A DNA stretch of 64,000 nucleotides, taken from Christiangramia oceanisediminis. GTDB lineage: Bacteria; Bacteroidota; Bacteroidia; Flavobacteriales; Flavobacteriaceae. Of this stretch, positions 34,834 to 44,994 are shown piece after piece (within the stretch, counting starts at the first letter, position 1; each line of letters starts with the position of its first letter). A program made the translations under genes and the position numbers. Location: assembly GCF_022570735.2 (NCBI RefSeq), contig NZ_JANCNS010000001.1, positions 434,001-498,000 of the forward strand, given 5' to 3'. The notes beneath the pieces are model-generated. The model was not told where the DNA came from, did not search any database, and was given only the letters and a program-made list of their open reading frames with translations.

Positions 34834-36648
34834 TTATTTATTTTTTAGTTTGTTTGCCTGGGCAACCCAACCTTCCCTGTTCTCCTCGATAGGGAAGTTC
34901 TCGATTACTTCATCAAGCAATTCAAAGTCTTTTTCTGTTAGTTTGCTAACCTGGTCGAACAAATAGATTCCAACCTGGTGTAGACGCTGCTGCAATAGCG
35001 GGCCAATATTCTTAAGCCTGGTAAGATCATCTGCCTCCTGGGTAGCCGGATCATAAGTTCCAATTCTTGAAAGCATTTCATCAATGCGATCTTTCATTAC
35101 TTCAGACACAACCAATCCGTCTATATTCACGGTATCCTCATGAGGATGATCATCTTCCTTTCGCTTGGTATGCTCGGTATCCTCGATTTTCTTATCAATA
35201 CCAGTAGCAACATTCTGCTTCGGATTTCTTCCTACTGCTTTCGGATCATAATGAAGTGCATCATCACCTTTTTCAGCTCTTAACTTCTTGTATTTCTCTC
35301 CCGAAGATTTAAGAATGGTCTTGACCTCTGCCTGTGCGATCACCGGGAACGAGCGGGCATAAAGAAGGAACAATACAAAGAAGAATCCAATGGTACCGAT
35401 AAAGATCCCGATATCTACAAATGTTGGTGAGAACATGGTCCATGAAGACGGAAGGTAATCACGGTGAAGCGAAGTCACGATAATTACGAAACGCTCGAAC
35501 CACATCCCGATGTTTACCACAATCGAGATAAAGAAAGAGAACATGATGCTGGTACGTAGTTTCTTGAACCACATGAACTGTGGAGAGAACACGTTACAGG
35601 TCATCATCGCCCAGTAAGCCCATGCATAAGGACCGGTAGCCCTGTTAAGGAATGCGTACTGTTCGTACTCCACTCCAGAATACCATGCGATAACCAACTC
35701 GGTGATATAAGCAGTACCTACGATAGAACCGGTGATCATGATCACGATGTTCATCAATTCGATATGCTGAATAGTAATATAGTCTTCAAGGTTTGAAACC
35801 TTTCTCATGATGATAAGCAGGGTGTTTACCATGGCAAATCCAGAGAAGATCGCACCCGCAACGAAGTAAGGAGGGAAAATGGTGGTATGCCATCCCGGAA
35901 TTACCGAAGTTGCGAAGTCAAAGGATACGATGGTGTGTACCGAAAGTACCAGTGGCGTTGCCAAACCTGCAAGTACCAAAGACACCTCTTCAAAACGTTG
36001 CCAGTCCTTGGCACGCCCACTCCATCCAAATGAAAGTATTCCGTAAACTCTTTTTGTGAAAGGCGTGATCGCCCTGTCACGGATCATCGCGAAATCTGGC
36101 AACAATCCAGTCCACCAGAATACCAGTGATACAGAAAGGTATGTAGAGATCGCAAATACGTCCCATAAAAGCGGCGAGTTAAAGTTCACCCAAAGAGATC
36201 CAAACTGGTTTGGGATTGGAAGTACCCAGTAAGCCAGCCATGGACGTCCCATGTGAATTAACGGGAAAAGACCTGCCTGCATTACAGAGAAAATTGTCAT
36301 CGCCTCTGCAGACCTGTTGATCGCCATTCTCCATTTTTGACGGAACAATAAGAGTACCGCCGAAATAAGCGTACCGGCGTGACCAATACCTACCCACCAT
36401 ACAAAGTTGGTGATATCCCAGGCCCAACCTACGGTCTTATTTAATCCCCAGGTTCCAATACCCGTGGAAATAGTATAAACTATACATCCTACACCCCATA
36501 AAAAGGCAACTAGGGAGATACCAAAAACTATCCACCAAGCTTTGTTTGCCCTTCCTTCTACCGGAGCAGCCACATCCACGGTCACATCGTGGTAGGTCTT
36601 ATTCCCGGTAACTAGAGGCTTTCGTATAGGTGCTTCGTAATGAGACAT
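34834..36648 (-). CDS. actC: Alternative complex III subunit ActC with helix-hairpin-helix tail
   Basis: A 604-residue NrfD-family membrane subunit. Ten helices occupy about 30-455 and form the quinol-binding core (for example WWVGIGHAGTLISAVLLLFRQKW and HTIVSFDFATSVIPGWHTTIFPPYF). Beyond the last helix is a cytoplasmic extension of about 150 residues: a basic then acidic linker (KRKEDDHPHEDTVNI) and a compact end DDLTRLKNIGPLLQQRLHQVG with the LKNIGPLL hairpin of helix-hairpin-helix domains. Classic ActC is shorter, near 450-480. The linker and tail are in frame and the stop is followed 5 bases later by actD. Confidence 0.95.
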   Translation of the reverse strand: MSHYEAPIRKPLVTGNKTYHDVTVDVAAPVEGRANKAWWIVFGISLVAFLWGVGCIVYTISTGIGTWGLNKTVGWAWDITNFVWWVGIGHAGTLISAVLLLFRQKWRMAINRSAEAMTIFSVMQAGLFPLIHMGRPWLAYWVLPIPNQFGSLWVNFNSPLLWDVFAISTYLSVSLVFWWTGLLPDFAMIRDRAITPFTKRVYGILSFGWSGRAKDWQRFEEVSLVLAGLATPLVLSVHTIVSFDFATSVIPGWHTTIFPPYFVAGAIFSGFAMVNTLLIIMRKVSNLEDYITIQHIELMNIVIMITGSIVGTAYITELVIAWYSGVEYEQYAFLNRATGPYAWAYWAMMTCNVFSPQFMWFKKLRTSIMFSFFISIVVNIGMWFERFVIIVTSLHRDYLPSSWTMFSPTFVDIGIFIGTIGFFFVLFLLYARSFPVIAQAEVKTILKSSGEKYKKLRAEKGDDALHYDPKAVGRNPKQNVATGIDKKIEDTEHTKRKEDDHPHEDTVNIDGLVVSEVMKDRIDEMLSRIGTYDPATQEADDLTRLKNIGPLLQQRLHQVGIYLFDQVSKLTEKDFELLDEVIENFPIEENREGWVAQANKLKNK

Positions 36649-36684
36649 ATCCTTATCTGATTGATTCTTAGTTATTCGTTATTA

Positions 36685-39600
36685 TTAAACTTCGGTTGTA
36701 TTTCTCACTTTAGTCTGGTACATCACGTTTGGTTTTGTACCTACATACTCAAGCAGATGATACATCCTGTCATCATTTTTCTTTTCAAGAATTTTTGCGC
36801 CCTCGTTGTTCACATCTCCAAAGACCATCGCTCCCTTATCACAGGCCGCTGAACAGGCAGTGTGGAATTCTCCATCCTTAATGGTTCTTCCTTCACGCTT
36901 GGCATCAAGAATAGTCTTTTGAGTCTTCTGAATACACATGGAGCATTTTTCCATAACCCCTCTTGCACGTACAGTCACATCAGGATTCAATACCATTCTT
37001 CCAAGGTCATTGTTCATATGGTAATCGAACTCATCGTTCTTCGCATAAGAGAACCAGTTGAAACGACGCACTTTATACGGGCAGTTGTTCGCACAGTATC
37101 TTGTACCCACACATCTGTTATAGATCATCTGGTTTTGTCCCTGTCTTCCGTGAGAAGTAGCAGCAACCGGACATACGGTCTCACATGGAGCGTGGTTACA
37201 GTGCTGACACATTACTGGCTGGAACACAACCTGTGGATTATCGGCCGGCTCTTCAAGCTCTCCAAATTCGGAAAGTGAGCTTCCAAGACCACCGATATTT
37301 TCCTTTTTCTCAAGGTCATCTGTAAAGGTATCTTCAGAAGAATAATAACGGTCGATACGCAACCAGTGCATATCTCTCGATTTTCTCACCTCGTCCTTAC
37401 CTACAACAGGGACGTTATTTTCAGAATGACAGGCGATCACACAGGCTCCACAACCGGTACAGGCGTTAAGATCTATACTCAGGTTAAAGTGAGGTCCTGT
37501 AGACCTGTCAAAACTATCCCAGATATCAACTTCAGGAGAAGTAACCGGGGTTTCTATATGGTTAAGGGACACCTCAGGAACTTTATTCCAAACATGAGCA
37601 TCTTTCGTATTAAAGATCTCAAGTGTGGTTTCCTTGATGATATCACCTCTACCCATTAAGGTATTATGCAACTGCACACAGGCGAATTCATGCACGCCTG
37701 GAGCTTTTTCTATTTTTACTTTCTGAACAGAACTAAAATCCTTGTAAAGCGGGTATGCATTTACACCGGTTTGCATTTCGTCCTGAATTCCTTCTTTTCT
37801 TCCATATCCAAGCGCAAGACCAACCGATCCCTTTGCCTGTCCTGGCTGAATGATCACAGGAACATTGTTCACCACCGTGTCACCGATGCTTACATTTACA
37901 TAACTTCCGTTAAGTGCTCCATTGGCTACGTTCTCATTCATTACACCCAATGCTTTTGCATCGGCTTTAGACATGGTCACGTAGTTATCCCATGACGCAC
38001 GAGTGATTGGGTCTGGCATTTCCTGAAGCCATGGGTTGTTTGCCTGCTGCCCGTCACCTAAAGCGGTGTTGGTATACAACATCAATTCAAAACCATCTCC
38101 GGCCTGATCATCGATATTATAACTCCTGTTAGAAGTAGTAGCTCCAGAAGCTACAGTCACAGGTGAATTAGCCTGGAACACACCATCATGAAGCACTTCT
38201 CCCCAGTTCCTGTCACCAAGCCCTGCAGACCAGGTGTCCTTGATATACTCATAGTAAGACATTGAGTTACCAGACCACTTCAATAAAGTATCCTGGAACT
38301 GTCGAGTATCGAACAAAGGTCTGATAGTAGGTTGCATAAGGCTGAAAGATTGTTCAGAAAACTGAATATCCCCCCAGCTCTCCAGGTAATGCGGAGTAGC
38401 AGCTACGTATTTTGCAAGTTTTGAGGTCTCATCGGTTCTTGTAGTAAAGTCTACTACGGTCTCCACATTGGCAAGACCTTCAACGAATTCTTTTGAATTC
38501 GGTAAAGTATGTACCGGGTTCAATCCGGCGATTAGAAGCGCACCAACGCTTCCGTTATTCATATCCTGTACAAGTTTGGCAACTTCAGAAGCGTTACCCT
38601 GGCGAATAACCCTTGCGTTGGAAGCATCCATCACGCGACTACCAAGAGCCTCGTTGATCTCCATCGCCCAGGTTTGAGCCTGCTCATCTGGCAGACCACA
38701 GGCAACAACCCCCGCACTTCCGGCTTTTCTTAACTGACTTGCAGCCTTTACAACCGCATCATCAACATTAGCTGGAAGATCACTGGTAGATGAAGTTCCG
38801 CTAACATACGCCTTGAGAGCTTTAAGTACCGCCTTTTGCTGAGACGGAGTAGAAGGTACACGCTTATCGGCATTCGCACCGGTAAGACTCATATTAGATT
38901 CGAACTGGATGTGACGAGACATTTTTCCATTTTCAGGAATTCTTGTCTTCGCATAGCCGGCATCAAATCCACCACCATACCAGTCAGCAAGGAAATCTGC
39001 ACCTACCCCTACGATCACTTCTGCTTTAGAGAAGTCGAAATTAGGAAGCGCTCGTCTTCCATATTTAGATTGGAACGCGTTCAAAGCAGCATCTTCAGAA
39101 ACGGTATCATACACCACGTGGCGTACGTTTCCGAATTTCTGAGAAAACTCCTGAATCAACTTTGAGGTCGAAGGACTGGCAAATGTTTGAGTAAGAAGAA
39201 CAATGTCCCCGTTAGCATTCTGCAAGGCAGAACCCACTTCACGGTCAAATTCTTCCCAGGAAACATTTCTTCCTTCGATCATAGGGCGTTTCACCCTTTT
39301 TGTATCGTATAAAGAAAGTACCGAAGCATGAACCCTGGCATTCACACCAGCTTTAAACTTCGATAGATCGTTATTTTCAATTTTAATAGGACGGCCCTCA
39401 CGAGTCTTTACCAAAACGCTTGCAAAATCAAAACCATCTGCAATGGTAGAAGCGTAGTAATTGGCAACCCCGGGAACGATCCTTTCTGGTTGCACTACAT
39501 AAGGAATAGACTTGGTCACAGGCCCTTCGCAGGCAGCCAGTGATGCCGCTGCTGTACTGAATCCAACGTACTTAAGGAAATCTCTCCTTGAAGTCTTGGA

Positions 39601-39741
39601 AGACTCCAGCGAAGATTTATCCCCAAGAAATTCATCTACCGGGATCTCCTCGGCAAATTCTTTTTGTTGGAGCGTCTCAACAACAGAGCTGTTTTCATTT
39701 AGCTCTTCAACACTTTTCCAGTATTTCTTGTTTGATGACAT
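36685..39741 (-). CDS. actB: Alternative complex III subunit ActB, iron-sulfur protein
   Basis: A 1018-residue fusion of a molybdopterin-oxidoreductase-like domain (about 80-720) and an NrfC-like ferredoxin domain (about 750-1018). A Tat-type signal SRRDFLKYVGFSTAA sits at about 51-65 after a long N-terminal stretch, ending LAAC, which could be lipidated. Cluster ligands are in ACTGCGACVIACH, CQHCNHAPCETVCP, CVGTRYCANNCP and CSMCIQ...CSAAC, enough for three [4Fe-4S] and one [3Fe-4S]. The Mo-domain is expected to carry no cofactor in this family. It hands quinol electrons to ActA. The actA gene ends 47 bases before its start. Confidence 0.95.
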   Translation of the reverse strand: MSSNKKYWKSVEELNENSSVVETLQQKEFAEEIPVDEFLGDKSSLESSKTSRRDFLKYVGFSTAAASLAACEGPVTKSIPYVVQPERIVPGVANYYASTIADGFDFASVLVKTREGRPIKIENNDLSKFKAGVNARVHASVLSLYDTKRVKRPMIEGRNVSWEEFDREVGSALQNANGDIVLLTQTFASPSTSKLIQEFSQKFGNVRHVVYDTVSEDAALNAFQSKYGRRALPNFDFSKAEVIVGVGADFLADWYGGGFDAGYAKTRIPENGKMSRHIQFESNMSLTGANADKRVPSTPSQQKAVLKALKAYVSGTSSTSDLPANVDDAVVKAASQLRKAGSAGVVACGLPDEQAQTWAMEINEALGSRVMDASNARVIRQGNASEVAKLVQDMNNGSVGALLIAGLNPVHTLPNSKEFVEGLANVETVVDFTTRTDETSKLAKYVAATPHYLESWGDIQFSEQSFSLMQPTIRPLFDTRQFQDTLLKWSGNSMSYYEYIKDTWSAGLGDRNWGEVLHDGVFQANSPVTVASGATTSNRSYNIDDQAGDGFELMLYTNTALGDGQQANNPWLQEMPDPITRASWDNYVTMSKADAKALGVMNENVANGALNGSYVNVSIGDTVVNNVPVIIQPGQAKGSVGLALGYGRKEGIQDEMQTGVNAYPLYKDFSSVQKVKIEKAPGVHEFACVQLHNTLMGRGDIIKETTLEIFNTKDAHVWNKVPEVSLNHIETPVTSPEVDIWDSFDRSTGPHFNLSIDLNACTGCGACVIACHSENNVPVVGKDEVRKSRDMHWLRIDRYYSSEDTFTDDLEKKENIGGLGSSLSEFGELEEPADNPQVVFQPVMCQHCNHAPCETVCPVAATSHGRQGQNQMIYNRCVGTRYCANNCPYKVRRFNWFSYAKNDEFDYHMNNDLGRMVLNPDVTVRARGVMEKCSMCIQKTQKTILDAKREGRTIKDGEFHTACSAACDKGAMVFGDVNNEGAKILEKKNDDRMYHLLEYVGTKPNVMYQTKVRNTTEV

Positions 39742-39788
39742 ATTATATCTAGATATTAGCTTCTTAAATTAAACCTGAATTCCAGGAT

Positions 39789-41147
39789 TTAGTAGTGACA
39801 CTTACCACATTCAATTCCACCCATCTGGGCAGCAGTAAGCTCTTCTACACCGTATTTTTTAGATAATTCTTCGTGGATCTTTTCGTAGTACTCATTCCCC
39901 TCGATCCTGACATTGGTTTCACGGTGACAGTTAATACACCATCCCATGGTTAGAGGAGCATTTTGATAAACGATCTCCATTTCTTCAATCGGTCCGTGAC
40001 ATTCCTGACACTGGATCCCTGCCACACTCACGTGTTGCGAGTGGTTGAAGTATGCAAGATCTGGAAGGTTATGAATACGAACCCACTTCACAGGCTTCTC
40101 TTCACCAGAATACGTTCTGGTTGCAGGATCCCAGCCCACAGCATCGTAAAGCTTGGCGATCTCCTTATCGTAAAATTCTTTTGAGTATTCTTCGGTAGCC
40201 GTTTCCGGAGCAACTTCCGCGATTGATTTATGACAGTTCATACACACATTCAAAGAAGGGATCCCTGAATGCTTGGAAGTTCTTGCCGAAGAGTGACAGT
40301 ATTTACACTCGATCTGGTTATCACCGGCGTGAATCCTGTGTGAGTAATGAATTGGCTGAATTGGCTGATAACCTTTATCAACACCAACCTGCATCATCCA
40401 ACCGTAAGCGAAATAACCAACAGCCAGAAGAACGATCACTGAAGACACAAGCACCAGGAACTGGTTCTCTACAAAAGCCTTGTAGATCGGTTTTGTTTTT
40501 GGCTTTTCCGGGATCACGATCCCAGAAGCATCTGCAAAATTCCTTAAGGTTTTGTTCACCAGGAACAATACCAGCATTAGAGCTGCAAGAACAAAAACCA
40601 GGATTCCAAGGATGATATTTACCGACACACCTCCGCCGCCTGTTCCTTCAGCACCAGCTTCGGCACCTGCCGTAGCTGCGGGAGCCTCCGGTTTTGGTTG
40701 CTCAACATAGGCAAGGATATCACCAATATCTGAATCGCTCAACTGAGGGAAAGCCGGCATAGCCGTTTGATTCCACTCATTATAGATAGCATTAGCCTGC
40801 TCATCTCCACTTGCGATCAACGCAGCAGAATTCTTGATCCATGAATTCAGCCAATCCCTGTCTCTTCTATCGGTCACCCCGTGAAGGGCCGGACCAATGG
40901 AATTTGAGTAAGGTTTATGACAGGCTGCACATAAAGAATTGAACAGTTCCTTACCTGCTGCAGGATCTCCAAGATCTGAACCAGCCGCTGCCTGTGCAGC
41001 ATCACCACCAGAAGCAGCCTGTTCGGTAGCTGTAGTGTCCTGAGCGGCATCATTCTGAGCCAGACCAAAGAATGAAAATGTAAAAAGAAATGCTACACTA
41101 AATAGTAGTTTTCGCGAAGTTGAATGGCGGAAATTCACCTTTTTCAT
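39789..41147 (-). CDS. actA: Alternative complex III subunit ActA, hexaheme cytochrome c
   Basis: A 452-residue periplasmic cytochrome anchored in the inner membrane, with a signal peptide (about 1-31). The N-terminal third is a monoheme cytochrome c domain (CAACH near residue 74); a helix (about 177-198) and a second one (about 231-251) follow; the C-terminal part has five further CxxCH sites (CKYCH, CMNCH, CQECH, CINCH, CGKCH), the last at the very C-terminus. Total six, versus five in isolated ActA. The first domain may replace a soluble cytochrome. It is the first gene of the act-cox operon. Confidence 0.95.
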   Translation of the reverse strand: MKKVNFRHSTSRKLLFSVAFLFTFSFFGLAQNDAAQDTTATEQAASGGDAAQAAAGSDLGDPAAGKELFNSLCAACHKPYSNSIGPALHGVTDRRDRDWLNSWIKNSAALIASGDEQANAIYNEWNQTAMPAFPQLSDSDIGDILAYVEQPKPEAPAATAGAEAGAEGTGGGGVSVNIILGILVFVLAALMLVLFLVNKTLRNFADASGIVIPEKPKTKPIYKAFVENQFLVLVSSVIVLLAVGYFAYGWMMQVGVDKGYQPIQPIHYSHRIHAGDNQIECKYCHSSARTSKHSGIPSLNVCMNCHKSIAEVAPETATEEYSKEFYDKEIAKLYDAVGWDPATRTYSGEEKPVKWVRIHNLPDLAYFNHSQHVSVAGIQCQECHGPIEEMEIVYQNAPLTMGWCINCHRETNVRIEGNEYYEKIHEELSKKYGVEELTAAQMGGIECGKCHY

Positions 41148-41241
41148 ATTGTAAGTTCGATTAACGTCTAAACTTTGGTACGGTTTTTACACTCAATTAT
41201 TTAGCGCGAAAAACCTAAAAAGGTACCTTTAAATTCGTGCA

Positions 41242-41249
41242 CAAAAGTA
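41242..41249 (-). promoter_or_regulatory. Possible -7 box for the act-cox operon
   Basis: TACTTTTG on the minus strand, about 95 bases upstream of the actA start. No clear upstream TTTG at usual spacing. It would give a leader of about 88 bases. Confidence 0.4.
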
Positions 41250-41347
41250 ATACATACAGACGATTTTAGGAATGTTACAACTATGTTAAGTCCTAATTTA
41301 TATCTGTTCTAAATAATAAAATGCAACCTGTTTAAGTTATTTAATTT

Positions 41348-41355
41348 TACATTTG
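41348..41355 (+). promoter_or_regulatory. -7 box for the SPOR gene
   Basis: TACATTTG, matching TAnnTTTG, 17 bases before the ATG at 41373. The leader would be about 12 bases, as seen for several other genes here. Confidence 0.5.
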
Positions 41356-41372
41356 TCAAAAACCTGAAAAAC

Positions 41373-41762
41373 ATGATAAAACTGAAATTTTCACACCTGC
41401 TATTTTTCGGCATCATCGGATTTTTTTCGATGGAAAATTCACATGCTCAACAAGCTAGCGTGAATATACAGCAAAGTGAAAAACTGGAAAAATTAATACA
41501 GGTAAAAACCGAACTCAACAAGAACAACCAGATCCGGGACCGCTACGTGATCCAATTATTTTATGGAGATAACGGTGAAGCGAACGAAGTGATCCAGAAA
41601 TACAGGGAATTATACTCTTATCCTTCTCAGATCACTTATGAAGCACCCAATTATAAGGTATGGGTTGGAAATTTCAGGAATAGGCTGGAAGCAGACAGAG
41701 CCTTGCTGAAGGTAAAGGAGAACTTTCCAGCTGCCTTTATCCCGAAACCGAAACGTAAATAG
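41373..41762 (+). CDS. Exported SPOR-domain protein
   Basis: A 129-residue protein with signal peptide (about 1-25, ending SHAQQA). The mature part carries the SPOR fold in order: YVIQLFYGDNGEANEVIQKYRELY, then ITYEAPNYKVWVGNFRNRLEADRALLKVK and FPAAFIPKPKRK. SPOR domains bind denuded glycan strands at division septa, which points to a periplasmic cell-wall role. It is divergent from actA and followed by a very strong terminator palindrome. Confidence 0.9.
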   Translation: MIKLKFSHLLFFGIIGFFSMENSHAQQASVNIQQSEKLEKLIQVKTELNKNNQIRDRYVIQLFYGDNGEANEVIQKYRELYSYPSQITYEAPNYKVWVGNFRNRLEADRALLKVKENFPAAFIPKPKRK

Positions 41763-41780
41763 TCTATTTCTTATATATTT

Positions 41781-41869
41781 TTAAACCTCACAGGTTAGAA
41801 ATTTAAAATCTTAAGTTCATAATTGGAGTTTAAACCTCACAGGTTTTGGAAACCTGTGAGGTTTTTTTT
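41781..41869 (+). repeat. 85-base composite repeat, unit 1, with terminator palindrome
   Basis: Begins with the half motif TTAAACCTCACAGGTTAGAA and ends in a perfect palindrome (arms 41832-41846 and 41850-41864, loop TGG) plus a run of T to 41869. On the plus strand this is an ideal intrinsic terminator for the SPOR gene. The whole unit is repeated at 42021. Confidence 0.85.
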
Positions 41870-42020
41870 GTTTCATCAGGGAAGCTCAATTGTACATTCA
41901 TGCCATTTCTCAGGAAGCTGCTGAAACCACAAGTCGAAGCATGGATATGGACAGAATAGTAGTAGAGTCCTATTAACACCCTAAGATCAACTTCATAAGA
42001 TCTTCTATAGATAGAAATAA

Positions 42021-42104
42021 TTAAACCTCGCAGGTTAGAAACTTAAATTCTTAAGACCTAATTGAGTTTAAACCTCACAGGTTTTGGAAAACCTGTGAGG
42101 TTTT
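42021..42104 (+). repeat. 85-base composite repeat, unit 2
   Basis: Diverged copy of unit 1: TTAAACCTCGCAGGTTAGAA, a similar middle ending in TTAAG, and the palindrome with arms 42070-42085 and 42088-42103. The T run is shorter, so it is a weaker terminator. Confidence 0.8.
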
Positions 42105-42150
42105 GTTCAAAATTAGAAGTCCACCGCAACCACTGAGGTTCTTAAATAAA

Positions 42151-42178
42151 AAAAGCGGCTGTTTTCACAGCCGCTTTT
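42151..42178 (-). terminator. Intrinsic terminator of rimP-nusA-infB
   Basis: Arms AAAAGCGGCTGT and ACAGCCGCTTTT (12 bases each) around a 4-base loop, 20 bases after the infB stop on the minus strand, with A and T runs at both ends. Confidence 0.9.
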
Positions 42179-42197
42179 TAGTTATATCAATTCGATC

Positions 42198-44939
42198 TTA
42201 TTTCAGGGTTTTCTTAACCTCCACCTCTCTAAAGGCTTCGATCACATCTCCCTCTCTAATATCGTTGTAGTTCTTGATCTGCATACCGCAGTCGTAACCT
42301 TTTTTAACTTCTTTGACATCGTCTTTGAAACGTTTCAGCGAAGCAAGCTCTCCGGTATAAACCACCACTCCGTCACGGATCAATCGTACACCCGCGCTTC
42401 TGTAAATAGTTCCGGAAGTTACCATACAACCTGCAATGGTTCCGATCTTCGAGATCTTAAAGGTTTCCCTGATCTCTGCAGTACCGGTGATCTCTTCCTT
42501 AAGTTCTGGTGAAAGCATTCCTTCCATCGCGTCCTTAAGATCGTTGATCGCATCGTAGATGATTGAATAGGTTCTGATATCGATCTCTTCCTTATCAGCA
42601 ACCGTCCTGGCATTACCCTGCGGCCTAACATTAAATCCGATAATGATCGCATCTGAAGCTGAAGCCAGCAACACATCACTTTCGGTGATCGCACCCACTC
42701 CTTTATGTATGATATTAACCTGGATCTCTTCAGTAGAAAGTTTCTGGAAACTATCGGTAAGCGCTTCAACCGAACCATCCACATCACCTTTAAGGATAAT
42801 GTTAAGCTCCTTAAAGTCACCAAGTGCGATACGTCTTCCAATCTCGTCAAGGGTAATATGACGCTGAGTTCTTACATTCTGCTCTCGTTGTAGCTGAGTA
42901 CGTCTAGCAGCGATCTCCTTGGCTTCACGCTCGTCTTCCATCACCTTGAAGGTATCACCTGCCTGCGGCGCTCCGTTAAGCCCAAGAATGGATACCGGCG
43001 TAGATGGACCAGCTTCTTTAACTTCCTTACCTCGCTCATCGTGCATGGCTTTCACCTTACCACTATGGCGACCTGCAAGTACATAGTCACCCACTTTAAG
43101 GGTTCCACCCTGAACAAGTATCGTTGCAACATAACCACGTCCTTTATCAAGGAAGGCTTCTACAACAGTACCTTTAGCCAGTTTATTCGGGTTCGCCTGC
43201 AGCTCCAGGATCTCAGCCTCCAGAAGTACTTTTTCAAGTAGTTCTTTCACACCCAATCCTGTTTTAGCAGAAATATCATGTGATTGGATCTTACCTCCCC
43301 AGTCTTCTACAAGAAGATCCATTTGGGCAAGTTTTTCCTTGATCTTTTCCGGATTCGCGGTTGGAAGATCAGATTTGTTGATCGCGAAAATGATAGGCAC
43401 TCCCGCCGCCTGGGCGTGAGAGATCGCCTCTTTAGTTTGAGGCATCACATCATCATCTGCAGCGATCACGATGATCGCGATATCGGTTACCTGTGCACCA
43501 CGAGCACGCATCGCCGTAAAGGCTTCGTGACCCGGTGTATCCAGGAATGCAATTTTTTGTCCATTATCAAGCTTCACTCCGTAAGCACCTATATGCTGGG
43601 TAATACCTCCAGACTCACCAGCGATCACGTTTTCCTTACGAATGTAATCCAGAAGCGAGGTCTTACCGTGGTCTACGTGACCCATTACGGTAACAATAGG
43701 AGCTCTTGTTTCAAGGTTTTCAGGATCTTCCTCTACTTCCTCAACGGTCTCTTCAACATCTGCAGTAGTGAATTCAACTTCATAACCAAACTCTTCAGCA
43801 ACAATGCTTAGAGTTTCCGCATCCAGCCTCTGGTTCATGGTCACCATCATTCCAAGAGACATACATGCCGAAATCACCTGGGTTACCGAAACATCCATCA
43901 TGGTCGCTACCTCACTTACGGTAACGAATTCGGTCACCTTTAAGATCTTTTCATCCGATTCCTGCTGTGCAAGATCCTGCTCCGATCTTTGACGGTGTTG
44001 ATCCCTTTTCTCTCTACGGTACTTGGCACCCTTACCTTTACTGGATTTACCCTGAAGTTTTTCAAGGGTTTCACGTACCTGCTTTTGTACTTCTTCTTCG
44101 GTAGGCTCTTCCTTGGTAATTGGCTTACCTCTTCGCTTGCCTCCTTTATTTCCTCCGCGCTGGTTTCCACCACCACCTTTTACATCCTTACTGATGCGGC
44201 GACGGCGTTTCTTGCGCTTATCCTTATCTTTCTTATCATCTTCCTTCTTCTCATCCTTCTTCTTGACAGGCTTCTTGAATTGAGAAAGATCGATCTTTTC
44301 TCCGGTAAAATTAGGACCGCTTAACTTAGTGTACTTGGTCTCAATAGTACTGGATTCTTCTTTAGCTTCTTCCTTTTCCTCCTCTTTCTTAGGCTCCTCC
44401 TTTTTAGCTTCAGGCTTTTTAGCTTCAGGTGCTTTCACCTCTTCAGCCTTCGGCTTTTCCTCAGCCCTGGCAGCAGGCTTTTCGGTTTCCTTCGGAGCTT
44501 CAGCTTTTTTGACAGGTTCTTCAGCAGGAGTTTCCTTGGTTTGTTCTTTAGGGGCTTCTTCTTTTTTAGACTTTTCACCAGAAGTCTTGTCCAGATCTAT
44601 TTTACCAACAGTCTTTGGACCTTCCAGTTTTGCCCGGCTTGAGATCGACTCCTCTTTTTCTTTCTTCTCCTCGTCAGCTTTACGCTTTTCTTCGATCTCC
44701 TTGCGCAGCTCTTCCTTTTCTTTCTTCTTTTCCTCACCAACTTCTTTAGAAGCTACCTTCTTACTCTTGTCGGTCTGGAACTCATCAGAAAGCACCTCAT
44801 AGATCTCTCCTGAGATTTTGGTAGTAGGACGTGCATCAATCTCGTAACCCTTGGAGTTAAGATACTCCACGGCCCTGTCTAACGAGATATTGAACTCACG
44901 TAAAACCTTATTTAATCGCATTGTTTTCGCTTCTGCCAT
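42198..44939 (-). CDS. infB: Translation initiation factor IF-2
   Basis: A 913-residue GTPase that places initiator tRNA on the 30S ribosome. The N-terminal IF2N domain ([21 protein letters not shown]) is followed by a long Lys- and Glu-rich linker (about 60-300), then the G domain with [16 protein letters not shown] and NKSD, and domains II-IV ending EVEVKKTLK. The low-complexity linker explains many overlapping open frames on the other strand, which are not genes. It follows nusA after 55 bases and is closed by a terminator. Confidence 0.97.
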   Translation of the reverse strand: MAEAKTMRLNKVLREFNISLDRAVEYLNSKGYEIDARPTTKISGEIYEVLSDEFQTDKSKKVASKEVGEEKKKEKEELRKEIEEKRKADEEKKEKEESISSRAKLEGPKTVGKIDLDKTSGEKSKKEEAPKEQTKETPAEEPVKKAEAPKETEKPAARAEEKPKAEEVKAPEAKKPEAKKEEPKKEEEKEEAKEESSTIETKYTKLSGPNFTGEKIDLSQFKKPVKKKDEKKEDDKKDKDKRKKRRRRISKDVKGGGGNQRGGNKGGKRRGKPITKEEPTEEEVQKQVRETLEKLQGKSSKGKGAKYRREKRDQHRQRSEQDLAQQESDEKILKVTEFVTVSEVATMMDVSVTQVISACMSLGMMVTMNQRLDAETLSIVAEEFGYEVEFTTADVEETVEEVEEDPENLETRAPIVTVMGHVDHGKTSLLDYIRKENVIAGESGGITQHIGAYGVKLDNGQKIAFLDTPGHEAFTAMRARGAQVTDIAIIVIAADDDVMPQTKEAISHAQAAGVPIIFAINKSDLPTANPEKIKEKLAQMDLLVEDWGGKIQSHDISAKTGLGVKELLEKVLLEAEILELQANPNKLAKGTVVEAFLDKGRGYVATILVQGGTLKVGDYVLAGRHSGKVKAMHDERGKEVKEAGPSTPVSILGLNGAPQAGDTFKVMEDEREAKEIAARRTQLQREQNVRTQRHITLDEIGRRIALGDFKELNIILKGDVDGSVEALTDSFQKLSTEEIQVNIIHKGVGAITESDVLLASASDAIIIGFNVRPQGNARTVADKEEIDIRTYSIIYDAINDLKDAMEGMLSPELKEEITGTAEIRETFKISKIGTIAGCMVTSGTIYRSAGVRLIRDGVVVYTGELASLKRFKDDVKEVKKGYDCGMQIKNYNDIREGDVIEAFREVEVKKTLK

Positions 44940-44994
44940 AAATTGCCCTCTAAATTAACCTCTTTAAATGTATTATTCTTCTTAAATAAAAAAT

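Larger units (their letters stand above)
41763..42197. other. Repeat-rich gap without genes
   Basis: This 435-base stretch between the SPOR gene and infB contains two copies of an 85-base composite repeat (41781-41869 and 42021-42104), each with a half motif and a full palindrome, and then the infB terminator. A 35-codon open stretch on the plus strand (about 41872-41976) has no start codon in frame early and is not called. Confidence 0.8.

Noticed and set aside
41872-41976. 35-codon open stretch on the plus strand between the two composite repeats, ending SMDMDRIVVESY
   Set aside because: No in-frame start codon near its beginning, too short to exceed chance, and no recognised homology. It could be a gene remnant, but the sequence does not prove it.
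44000-44800. Several long open frames on the plus strand opposite infB
   Set aside because: They are antisense to the Lys/Glu-rich IF-2 linker, where biased codons give long frames on the other strand. They show no sensible protein composition (Ser- and Phe-rich).
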